From contig DAOWMZ010000159.1 in the NCBI GenBank assembly GCA_030642845.1, positions 1 to 5,545 of the forward strand: a DNA stretch of 5,545 nucleotides. Direction: 5' to 3'. A model generated the notes under the pieces. That model was not told the origin of the DNA. It ran no database searches and was given only the letters and a program-made list of their open reading frames with translations. The position numbers and the translations under genes were made by a program. The stretch comes from Candidatus Zixiibacteriota bacterium (GTDB lineage Bacteria; Zixibacteria; MSB-5A5; GN15; FEB-12). Positions 1 to 5,545 of the stretch are shown here, piece after piece. How positions within the stretch are numbered: the first letter of the stretch is position 1; the number at the start of each line of letters is the position of its first letter.

Positions 1-2100
1 AACAAATCAAATGATGATAATACTGATCAGGAAAACAGTACCCATGAAAAAGATTCCATTTCTAACACTAATACAGCTACCGCAGAACCTGTTAATCAGA
101 CGACAAATGTAACTCCTGAATCTTCAGAAAATGCCATATCTGAATTAGAAAAACCTTATCGCAAGCCATCAAATTACAGTCCTGCGGAAGCCTGGAGTTA
201 CTATGGCAATGTCGATGTTGATGATTCAGCCTCAGCGGTTGATGATGAAATATGGCGGCAGATGGATCTGGCTCAGGAATACCATGCGATGGGTGTGATT
301 GCCAATCGCGAGGGAAGCTGGGAAGAGGCTCAGTATTATTTTGAAAAAGGGATAAAAGTATTAGCGGCACTTGATATTGAGAGTGATTCTATGGAAACTC
401 CGGAATCAGTACAATATACCATTGTTCTTGAAGATATCGTTGCTGATTATCGGGTTACACTAAGATCACTAGGGCATCTCGAAGATGATGTTTCAGCTTC
501 AATTATTATTGAACGCTTTGGAGATATTGAAAATAATCTTGATCGAGATACCATTGTTGTATATGGAAAAGCTGAAAAAAAGATTACTTATGATATCCCT
601 ATTGTAATAAATGATCGTGTAAAAAAATCAATTATTTATTATCAGACTGTAGCTCGTGATGCTTTTATGAAGTTTTTAGTTCGGTCCAAAAGATATAAAA
701 ATATGATGGTGGAGATAATTGACAGCTATGGGCTACCGCATGATCTGGTTTATCTCTCAATGGTCGAATCCGGGTACAACCCCAGAGCATATTCCTGGGC
801 AAGGGCTTCCGGTTTATGGCAGTTTATTTCTTCTACCGGCAGGCTTTATAAACTGAATCGAAGCTGGTGGTATGATGAACGCCGTGATCCAATCAAATCA
901 ACCCATGCTGCCTGTAAATTCCTGAGAGATTTATATAAGCAATTTGGCTCATGGGAACTGGCGATGGCTGCCTACAATGGCGGACCGGGGCGGGTTAGTC
1001 GAACAATTAAAAAGCAAAAAACGATTGATTTCTGGAAGATGAGATTAAAACGCCAGACTATGGACTATGTCCCTCTAATTATGGCGGCGACTATTATTGC
1101 TAAGAATCCCAGTAAATATGGGTTTGATAATATTGAGTTTGAACCAGAAATTCAATGGGATGTAATTGATATTGATAAATGCCTTGAACTCTCAGTGGTG
1201 GCAAAAGCAGTTGGTTGCAAAGTAAGTGAAATAAAGAATCTTAATCCGGAACTACTTCGTAAATATACCCCCCCGAATACAAAAAGTTATTTGCTGAAAA
1301 TCCCCAAAGGGACAAAAACAAAATTTCTGGCTGCTTATGATGATCTTCCTTCTCCAAAAGAAACCAGTTGGGTCAGGCATGATATTCGTAGAGGTGAAAC
1401 TATCAGTACTATCGCTGCCCGCTATGGTGTCTCTCAATATGCTATTTTAGAAGCAAATAACCTCAGCCGTCGATCCATGATTTATGCCGGTAAGCAATTG
1501 ATTGTCCCGGTTCCGATGGACCGGAGCTACAGTAGCTCTTCTCGTAAAAGTTCCCGTGAGTATTCTGCAAAAAATTCCATTTATGCCGTTCGTTCCGGTG
1601 ACACTATGTGGGATATTGCTCGAGCTTTTGGTACCTCTGTGGAAGCGATAAGAGGGATCAATTACATTGAGAGAGGTTCCCGGATTTATGTTGGTCAGAA
1701 ACTTAAAATTCCATCCAATGCCAAAAAACTGGGAAGAAGCAGCTATGCCTCGAAGTCATCAAATAATGAAGTATCATCTTCAGGATCAAAGAATGATCAT
1801 AAGGTTCGCAAAGGGGATACTCTTTGGGATATTGCTCGTATGTACGGTACTACCACATCAGCTATTCGCAGGCTTAACGGTTTGGGACGTTCCAGCCGGA
1901 TTTATCCCGGACAGGTTTTGGCTGTGAATTCAAATAGCAGCGGATCAAATTATGTCATTCATAAGGTAAGACGCGGGGAATCCCTGGGATTGATTGCAAA
2001 AAAATACCGAACAACAATAAATAGTATTATAAACTCTAATAATATTTCTAATCCTGACCGGCTTAAGGTTGGGGACAAAATTAGAATTTACAGAAATTAA
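1..2100 (+). CDS. mltD: MltD-like membrane-bound lytic murein transglycosylase with four LysM repeats (5' partial)
   Basis: The frame is open from base 1, so the true start and any signal peptide lie upstream; 699 residues are visible. Residues 1-52 are a hydrophilic linker rich in Asn, Ser, Thr and Glu. Residues about 85-125 look TPR-like (motif GSWEEAQYYFEKGIKVL). An SLT (GH23-type) domain follows at about 235-350, with the expected catalytic Glu256 in SMVESGYNPRAYS (codon 766-768), then GLWQF (271-275) and AAYNGGPGRV (323-332). A region at about 375-450 resembles the degenerate LysM-like stretch of MltD proteins. Four LysM repeats end the protein, at about 457-504, 527-571, 600-642 and 651-699, joined by Ser-rich linkers. 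By family, the enzyme cleaves the MurNAc-GlcNAc bond in the periplasm, forming 1,6-anhydro-MurNAc, while LysM holds it on peptidoglycan. sppA starts 14 bases later, suggesting co-transcription. The family call is firm; the symbol is by domain layout only. Confidence 0.93.
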   Translation, partial: NKSNDDNTDQENSTHEKDSISNTNTATAEPVNQTTNVTPESSENAISELEKPYRKPSNYSPAEAWSYYGNVDVDDSASAVDDEIWRQMDLAQEYHAMGVIANREGSWEEAQYYFEKGIKVLAALDIESDSMETPESVQYTIVLEDIVADYRVTLRSLGHLEDDVSASIIIERFGDIENNLDRDTIVVYGKAEKKITYDIPIVINDRVKKSIIYYQTVARDAFMKFLVRSKRYKNMMVEIIDSYGLPHDLVYLSMVESGYNPRAYSWARASGLWQFISSTGRLYKLNRSWWYDERRDPIKSTHAACKFLRDLYKQFGSWELAMAAYNGGPGRVSRTIKKQKTIDFWKMRLKRQTMDYVPLIMAATIIAKNPSKYGFDNIEFEPEIQWDVIDIDKCLELSVVAKAVGCKVSEIKNLNPELLRKYTPPNTKSYLLKIPKGTKTKFLAAYDDLPSPKETSWVRHDIRRGETISTIAARYGVSQYAILEANNLSRRSMIYAGKQLIVPVPMDRSYSSSSRKSSREYSAKNSIYAVRSGDTMWDIARAFGTSVEAIRGINYIERGSRIYVGQKLKIPSNAKKLGRSSYASKSSNNEVSSSGSKNDHKVRKGDTLWDIARMYGTTTSAIRRLNGLGRSSRIYPGQVLAVNSNSSGSNYVIHKVRRGESLGLIAKKYRTTINSIINSNNISNPDRLKVGDKIRIYRN

Positions 2101-2114
2101 AGATCGAAGGAGAT

Positions 2115-3017
2115 ATGGCCAGAAAAAGGGATGTAATTGTAGCTGTTATTATCGGTGGCTTTTTTATTATTGCAATTGGATTATTCGCTTTGATTTTTAT
2201 CGGAGTAATGTCATCGGATGGTGATTTCGGGTTTGCCGGTTTAGGAGATAAGATAGGCATTGTGGAAATGTATGGTGTTATCAATGAAGATTCAGGGCGA
2301 CCGGTTATCAAACAGATTGAGAAATGGACTGACAATAGCTCAATCAAAGCTCTTGTAATTCATATCAACTCTCCCGGTGGCGGAGTGGCAATATCTCAGG
2401 AAATTTATGATGCTATCATAAGAGCCAGCGAAGAAAAGCCGGTTGTAGCGGCAATGGCATCAGTGGCGGCTTCGGGTGGATATTACATTGCCTGTGCAGC
2501 TGACAGAATAATTGCCAACCCGGGAACTCTGACAGGCTCAATAGGTGTTATTTTCCAATTCCATACAGCCGAAGGACTTTTGGAAAAAATAGGAGTTGGA
2601 ACCGAAACTGTGAAATCCGGTGAATTAAAAGATGTAGGCAGTTATTCCCGTTCCATGACCAAAAAGGAGGAATTAATGCTCCGATCAGTTGTTATGGATA
2701 CCTATGAACAGTTTGTGCAAACTGTGGCCGAGGGGAGAGGCATGACACAGGAAGATGTGTACCCCATGGCTGATGGTTCTATCTTTACTGGGTTGCAGGC
2801 CTTTAACTTAGGGCTTGTCGATACTCTTGGTGGATTAAAAGAAGCAGTTGATTTGGCGGCTGATTTAGCCAATATGGAGGGTGAGCCTGATGTAATTCGT
2901 CCGAGACCAGAAAAAAGGATAGGGATTTTTGATTTGTTGGGTGGAATCGCCAAAACTGTCAAAAATGTAATCAGGGAAGATCAAATCGGAGCTCAATTAT
3001 TATATCAGTACAAGTAA
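2115..3017 (+). CDS. sppA: Signal peptide peptidase SppA, short 36K type
   Basis: This 300-residue protein is a complete short-form SppA (S49 family), a membrane serine protease that digests signal peptides left after secretion. A basic N-terminus (MARKRD) leads into one membrane segment at about residues 7-32, placing the catalytic part outside the cytoplasm. HINSPGGG (83-90) is the conserved oxyanion-region motif. The nucleophile should be Ser120 in VAASGGYY and the general base Lys172 in SGELKDVGS. Their spacing of 52 residues equals that of the Ser147/Lys199 pair of Bacillus subtilis SppA as I recall it. GTLTGSIGVI (137-146) and GLVDTLGGLKEAV (233-245) are further family signatures. The start is supported by AAGGAG at 2107-2112, although only two bases separate it from the ATG. 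It sits 14 bases after the transglycosylase gene, so it is probably the second gene of an envelope operon. Long proteobacterial SppA has two such domains; this has one. Confidence 0.95.
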   Translation: MARKRDVIVAVIIGGFFIIAIGLFALIFIGVMSSDGDFGFAGLGDKIGIVEMYGVINEDSGRPVIKQIEKWTDNSSIKALVIHINSPGGGVAISQEIYDAIIRASEEKPVVAAMASVAASGGYYIACAADRIIANPGTLTGSIGVIFQFHTAEGLLEKIGVGTETVKSGELKDVGSYSRSMTKKEELMLRSVVMDTYEQFVQTVAEGRGMTQEDVYPMADGSIFTGLQAFNLGLVDTLGGLKEAVDLAADLANMEGEPDVIRPRPEKRIGIFDLLGGIAKTVKNVIREDQIGAQLLYQYK

Positions 3018-3210
3018 GTAATTATATTATAAAAAAGAATTTGCTTGACTTTCTTTTTTTGCTTTCATTTCCTCTATATTGTTGTATCTTTACTTGTTAC
3101 AAGAGTTTAAGGCTCTGGAAGTGTTTACCTGTTATGGCAGGTGAAATTAGTAAATTTGAATATGAAAAAAAAGAAGTGTTGAATAAATATAATTGTAGAG
3201 GGAGGATGTA
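3018..3210 (+). promoter_or_regulatory. sppA-HU intergenic region: presumed HU promoter and leader
   Basis: A new transcript probably starts in these 193 bases. TTGACT at 3045-3050 is a good -35 match, but the best -10-like word, TATATT at 3075-3080, lies 24 bases away, too far for a standard sigma-70 promoter, so no exact promoter is claimed. An A-tract (3031-3039) can pair with a T-tract (3051-3059) over nine nearly all A-T pairs. It could be a weak terminator for the mltD-sppA transcript, but only one more T follows it. Further down, ACCTG (3127-3131) pairs with CAGGT (3138-3142) around a six-base loop that contains an ATG. The region ends with the HU ribosome binding site. Confidence 0.4.
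3200..3205 (+). promoter_or_regulatory. Shine-Dalgarno site for the HU gene (GGGAGG)
   Basis: GGGAGG lies five bases before the GTG at 3211 and fixes the HU start. The ATG at 3206-3208 is followed at once by TAG and cannot be used. In the HU frame the nearest upstream stop is TAG at 3196-3198, leaving no room for a longer form with a better start. Confidence 0.8.
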
Positions 3211-3495
3211 GTGACAAAAGCTGATTTGGTCGAAAAGGTTGCTGAAAGAACAGGCCTCACAAGAACAGATGTAGCTGTTGTTGTCGATTCATTCCTCGAC
3301 ACTGTGAAGAAGTCGTTGGAGAGTGGACACAATATTGAAATCAGAGGATTTGGTACTTTTAAGGTGAAGCTGAGGAAAGCACGCAAAGCGCGCAACCCTC
3401 GCACCGGAGAAGTTGTTCCGGTACCTGATCGTAAAGTGCCGGTTTTTAAACCATCCAATGAATTCAAAAACATGATCACAAAACTGGAAATTTAA
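3211..3495 (+). CDS. hup: HU-family DNA-binding protein
   Basis: This 94-residue protein has the full HU/IHF fold and usual length. The N-terminus MTKADLVEKVAERTGLT is the classic helical dimerisation region. IRGFGTFKV (44-52) is the family core motif, and ARNPRTGE (60-67) with VPVFKPSNEFK (76-86) forms the DNA-binding arm and the return strand. Pro63 in RNPRTG is the expected residue that intercalates and bends DNA. HU dimers bind DNA with little sequence specificity, compact the nucleoid and assist replication, repair and transcription. It starts with GTG, five bases after GGGAGG. A small basic-protein gene follows after 30 bases, with a terminator beyond it, so the two probably form a short transcript. 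HU and IHF subunits are hard to tell apart by eye; the arm sequence and the lack of an obvious partner favour a homodimeric HU. Confidence 0.96.
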   Translation: MTKADLVEKVAERTGLTRTDVAVVVDSFLDTVKKSLESGHNIEIRGFGTFKVKLRKARKARNPRTGEVVPVPDRKVPVFKPSNEFKNMITKLEI

Positions 3496-3525
3496 AACGT
3501 AACTTAATAACCAAACGGAGGTTTG

Positions 3526-3621
3526 ATGCCCAGCGGGAAAAAACGGAAACGATTGAAAATTAAAACTCACAAAAGGAAAAAGCGCAGACGCGCCAATCGT
3601 CATAAAAAGAAAAAAGTCTGA
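3526..3621 (+). CDS. 31-residue AURKAIP1/COX24-domain basic protein, probable small ribosomal protein (bS22/mS38-like)
   Basis: The ORF encodes 31 residues: 12 Lys, 7 Arg, 2 His and no acidic residue. It begins MPSGKKRKR and continues with a THKRKKRRRANRHKKK core. This matches the short AURKAIP1/COX24 C-terminal-domain proteins seen in Bacteroidota and relatives, which as I recall read MPSGKKRKRHK near the start. The family is related to mitochondrial mS38 and mycobacterial bS22, which sit in the small ribosomal subunit, so binding to 16S rRNA is the likely role here by inference. GGAGG at 3517-3521 lies four bases before the ATG, which supports real translation. The gene follows HU by 30 bases and precedes the terminator at 3743, indicating a two-gene transcript. 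It is short enough for many gene finders to miss. Leu and Ile at residues 10 and 12 are its only bulky aliphatics before the terminal Val. Confidence 0.85.
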   Translation: MPSGKKRKRLKIKTHKRKKRRRANRHKKKKV

Positions 3622-3684
3622 TATTAGTCTCTGGTGTTAACCGCTGGTTTCGGAAGTAACACTTGTTAGAAAATGATATTGACC

Positions 3685-3700
3685 TCTGTTAGTTAACAGA
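3685..3700 (+). repeat. Short perfect inverted repeat after the small basic-protein gene
   Basis: TCTGTTA (3685-3691) and TAACAGA (3694-3700) are perfect complements around GT. As RNA this could fold with a four-base loop and six pairs. A second weak hairpin follows, pairing TGGTTTC (3707-3713) with GAAACTA (3720-3726) with one G-T wobble. Both lie in the 3' untranslated part of the HU transcript, ahead of the main terminator. They may protect the 3' end or may be chance. Confidence 0.4.
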
Positions 3701-3742
3701 TTATTTTGGTTTCAAATACGAAACTATATTTTATAAATATTT

Positions 3743-3768
3743 AAGCCCACAACCCTGTGGGCTTTTTT
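3743..3768 (+). terminator. Rho-independent terminator of the HU-small basic protein transcript
   Basis: AAGCCCACA (3743-3751) pairs perfectly with TGTGGGCTT (3756-3764) around the loop ACCC. The run of T from 3763 to 3768 supplies the U-tract. A nine-pair stem rich in GC with a four-base loop and a T-run is a textbook intrinsic terminator. It lies 121 bases after the stop codon of the 31-residue gene, so that transcript has a long 3' tail. Confidence 0.92.
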
Positions 3769-3898
3769 ATTAGTGTATCCGTTAATTTTTACAATCCAGG
3801 TACATTGATTATTAGATATTAATAGCTTGATCTAATTTTGTTGGCTGCCGGTTCCCAACTAATAATTATGTGGGATATTTGTAGTAGATTATTTGTAG

Positions 3899-3920
3899 GT
3901 CAAAACTCTTGAGTTTTGAC
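3899..3920 (+). repeat. Perfect hairpin A, possible intergenic palindromic repeat
   Basis: GTCAAAACTC (3899-3908) and GAGTTTTGAC (3911-3920) are perfect reverse complements separated by TT. As RNA or single-stranded DNA this folds into a stem of about nine pairs with a small loop. No T-run follows (the next bases are ATTCTAAC), so it is not a standard terminator. It resembles hairpin B at 4019-4043 in arm sequence and in the GACAT that closes each. Confidence 0.7.
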
Positions 3921-4018
3921 ATTCTAACTCATTTATATTTAAGAATGATTTATGTTTTAAAGATAAATTAAATTTTGACGGGGATTTGGAAAGTGAACAC
4001 AAAAACAGACAGGGTCTG

Positions 4019-4043
4019 TGTCGAAACCGCAGGGGTTTCGACA
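4019..4043 (+). repeat. Perfect hairpin B, possible intergenic palindromic repeat
   Basis: TGTCGAAACC (4019-4028) pairs fully with GGTTTCGACA (4034-4043) around the loop GCAGG, and a G-T wobble (4018 with 4044) can extend it. There is no T-run after it. It lies 111 bases before the TTG start of the downstream secreted protein, and shares the pattern GTC-R-AAAC with hairpin A. Confidence 0.7.
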
Positions 4044-4103
4044 TACTTTACTTAAAGATTAATTTTACACAATTATCCATGCACAACCGTTATGAATTTA
4101 ACG

Positions 4104-4131
4104 TTGATAAACACGTCAATATTGTTATGTT
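4104..4131 (+). promoter_or_regulatory. Candidate promoter for the secreted-protein gene
   Basis: TTGATA (4104-4109) differs from the consensus -35 box at one base. TATGTT (4126-4131), 16 bases on, matches four of six -10 positions, including the first two and the last. Transcription would begin near 4138, just ahead of the ribosome binding site, giving a leader of under 20 bases and excluding the in-frame ATG at 4092. AT-rich DNA yields such matches by chance, so this is tentative. Confidence 0.35.
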
Positions 4132-4140
4132 ACAAAAGAA

Positions 4141-4147
4141 GGGAGGG
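4141..4147 (+). promoter_or_regulatory. Shine-Dalgarno site GGGAGGG that decides the TTG start
   Basis: GGGAGGG is an excellent anti-SD match. Its GGAGG core ends eight bases before the TTG at 4155. The ATG at 4092 in the same frame has no such site and would place a charged KRREG stretch ahead of the hydrophobic segment, so TTG is preferred. GTG at 4164 is a weaker alternative, too far from the site. Confidence 0.7.
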
Positions 4148-4154
4148 ATCTGTT

Positions 4155-5545
4155 TTGTTTAGGGTGGGCTTATATTTACAGTTATCGGTTATTGCAATCA
4201 ATTTACCCGGAGAATTGCTTGCTCGGGAGAGTTATAATAATATCGAAACTTTTACTACCCAACAACAAGATTTTCAAGTTCCTTTTAGTAATTCTGCTCA
4301 TACCATTGGAAAGTTGTCTCTCAGTATATCGAACAGGGGAGTTATTGGATCATCACCTTTTAATCCAGGGGACTTTCCGGATTGTTTTACTGGTAAAGCA
4401 ATTTTGAATGGTTCTGAATATCCTAAATCTTCAGGTAGAAAATATTTTAATGAAATTGGTATTTGGGTTGGCGGTATAATTGACAACGATACATTAGTAA
4501 CTACAACCATTAATGATCGTGGTATAGTCGAAACTACACCATACTGGATTAATGGTGAGCCAATCAACAGCAGATCAATACTTGATCCAGATGACCTTCT
4601 CTATAATAATGCAGTTTCCGAACAAGACATCATAGTTTCTTATGTGGATACCTTTGTAAATAAGCAGAGTTCTTATTTATACGACTATTTGGATTATCGC
4701 TTTCACAGTCCGTTAGGAATTAAGTTCACACAAGAATCGTATTCCTGGTCATATTCTTATGCGGATGATATAGTTTTTTTTAATGTAATGATTGAAAATA
4801 TTGGTGACAAACATATTAAAGATGCATATATCGGTTTGTTTGTCAATCCATACGTTGAATACACGAATAATGATACTATTACAGTTAGTGATGATCTGTG
4901 TGGTTTGCTATATAGTTTTGAGAGCAGTTCAAATTGCCATTTTGTTGATACGGTAGATATTGTCTGGGCAGCGGATGGCGACGGAGATCCAATTGATGGG
5001 GAATGGGTAGAGGAGCCAATATTTGACCCACTCACCCAATTCGGGTATGCTTCTGTCAGAGGTATTGCCGGAGTAAAATTTTTGTCTCCTTCAATAAAAC
5101 AATTAAAGAAATCTTTCAATTGGTGGGCTAGATATTTTATTCCTGGCGTTCCTGATTTCGGTCCGATGATGATAGATAAATATCGCAACTATAGAACCGA
5201 TGGAACCGGAAGTCCAGCAGGAGATCGTAATCGGTACTATGTTCTCAGTAATGAAGATGTTGACTACGATGTGGCATATACTTCGAAGTTCATATATAAT
5301 CTTGATTGGCTAAAACCACCTATACATATCAATGATAGTATTTCAAAAGGTGCCCATCTTGAATTTTTACTCTCCTATGGTCCGGTTGATATAACTCCGG
5401 GTTCCACACTTCCATTTGCATTCTGTGTATTGGCAGCGGAAAAGTTCCACTTTTATCCAACTAATGGAGATAATTTGCCACACAATCCATACCAATGGTA
5501 TGCAAATGTTGATTTTTCAGGATTGGCCAAAAACGGAGTGTGGGC
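4155..5545 (+). CDS. Large secreted protein of unknown function, FCB-group style (3' partial)
   Basis: The frame stays open from the TTG at 4155 to the right edge, giving 463 residues with no stop. I do not recognise a named domain. The N-terminus (MFRVGLYLQLSVIAINL, possible cleavage after Ala23) looks like a signal peptide, so the protein is probably exported. The mature part is rich in Tyr, Asp, Asn and Ser and looks beta-rich. IWVGGIIDNDT (103-113), DGDGDPIDGEW (274-284), YVLSNEDVDYD (362-372) and LSYGPVDITPGSTLPFAF (405-422) resemble segments I associate with long secreted proteins of FCB-group and related uncultured phyla, which often end in a type IX sorting or FlgD-like domain. Here the C-terminus is outside the window, so that is untested. 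The Asp-rich segment could bind calcium. The gene stands apart from its neighbours, after a terminator and a 533-base gap. Coding is supported by the 463-codon open frame and the strong ribosome binding site. Confidence 0.82.
   Translation, partial: MFRVGLYLQLSVIAINLPGELLARESYNNIETFTTQQQDFQVPFSNSAHTIGKLSLSISNRGVIGSSPFNPGDFPDCFTGKAILNGSEYPKSSGRKYFNEIGIWVGGIIDNDTLVTTTINDRGIVETTPYWINGEPINSRSILDPDDLLYNNAVSEQDIIVSYVDTFVNKQSSYLYDYLDYRFHSPLGIKFTQESYSWSYSYADDIVFFNVMIENIGDKHIKDAYIGLFVNPYVEYTNNDTITVSDDLCGLLYSFESSSNCHFVDTVDIVWAADGDGDPIDGEWVEEPIFDPLTQFGYASVRGIAGVKFLSPSIKQLKKSFNWWARYFIPGVPDFGPMMIDKYRNYRTDGTGSPAGDRNRYYVLSNEDVDYDVAYTSKFIYNLDWLKPPIHINDSISKGAHLEFLLSYGPVDITPGSTLPFAFCVLAAEKFHFYPTNGDNLPHNPYQWYANVDFSGLAKNGVW

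Larger units (their letters stand above)
3769..4154. other. Gene-free intergenic stretch rich in inverted repeats
   Basis: I see no convincing gene on either strand, and no tRNA or other known RNA. The stretch contains several dyads in a row: ATTAGAT/ATCTAAT (3811-3817 and 3830-3836), GTTGG/CCAAC (3840-3844 and 3855-3859), and the two strong hairpins listed separately. TATTTGTAG is directly repeated at 3876-3884 and 3890-3898, period 14, just before the first strong hairpin. This density suggests a non-coding repeat element or its remains, together with the promoter of the downstream gene. Confidence 0.5.

Noticed and set aside
1380..2100. Repeated LysM-coding segments as a possible DNA repeat array.
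   Set aside because: The similarity is at protein level only, with clear nucleotide divergence. These are ordinary domain repeats of the transglycosylase.
3147..3603. Minus-strand open frames of about 100 codons opposite HU.
   Set aside because: They are antisense shadows of HU and the small basic protein, both recognised with confidence on the + strand.
3840..3860. A GGTTCCCAAC stretch resembling a tRNA T-arm.
   Set aside because: No acceptor, D-arm or anticodon arm can be built around it, and no CCA-proximal stem is present.
3916..3939. TTGACA (3916-3921) with TATATT (3934-3939) as a promoter.
   Set aside because: The spacer is only 12 bases, and TTGACA is part of the right arm of hairpin A, which explains its presence.
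4092..4154. ATG at 4092 as the start of the secreted protein.
   Set aside because: No SD precedes it, and it would put a charged segment before the signal-peptide core. The GGGAGGG site favours TTG 4155.
4079..4162. A 27-codon frame from ATG 4079 to TAG 4160-4162, overlapping the TTG start of the secreted protein.
   Set aside because: It has no SD of its own, the peptide has no recognisable features, and short frames like this are common by chance. The candidate promoter at 4104-4131 would lie inside it.
4757..5188. A 143-codon open frame on the minus strand.
   Set aside because: It lies wholly inside the long + strand secreted-protein frame, which has a signal peptide and SD. The antisense translation shows no family motif.

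Overview
The window is 5,545 bases of moderately AT-rich bacterial DNA with every recognisable gene on the + strand. The gene set suggests a free-living, double-membrane bacterium: a LysM-bearing lytic transglycosylase, a membrane SppA protease, an HU protein followed by a 31-residue AURKAIP1/COX24-type basic protein, and a long secreted protein of a style common in the Fibrobacteres-Chlorobi-Bacteroidetes (FCB) group and related uncultured phyla. Clear Shine-Dalgarno (SD) sequences precede all four visible starts. That argues against a typical Bacteroidota genome, where SD use is largely lost, and for a neighbouring lineage such as Zixibacteria, Marinimicrobia or KSB1-like groups. This placement is an inference from style, not from a marker gene.

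Layout. (1) Positions 1-2100 hold the 3' 699 codons of an MltD-like murein transglycosylase, open at the left edge: low-complexity linker, TPR-like segment, SLT catalytic domain, four LysM repeats. (2) Positions 2115-3017 hold sppA, 14 bases downstream and probably in the same transcript. (3) Positions 3018-3210 are a presumed promoter and leader. (4) Positions 3211-3495 encode an HU protein with a GTG start, and 3526-3621 the 31-residue basic protein; both end before a strong intrinsic terminator at 3743-3768. (5) Positions 3622-4154 form a 533-base gap without a convincing gene, carrying the terminator and several inverted repeats. Two of these repeats are hairpins that look like members of one family. 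(6) From 4155 to the right edge runs a secreted protein of unknown function with a TTG start, cut off by the window end.

How the genes relate. The first two act at the envelope: one cleaves peptidoglycan, the other degrades membrane-embedded signal peptides. HU and the small basic protein are both nucleic-acid-binding housekeeping proteins, compacting the nucleoid and probably binding ribosomal RNA. The last gene is separate, with its own likely promoter. I see no CRISPR array, transposase, tRNA, rRNA, toxin-antitoxin pair or defence genes. Nothing in the window makes a convincing new biological system; the most notable points are the paired covarying hairpins, the very short basic ORF, and the short ORF in the HU leader.
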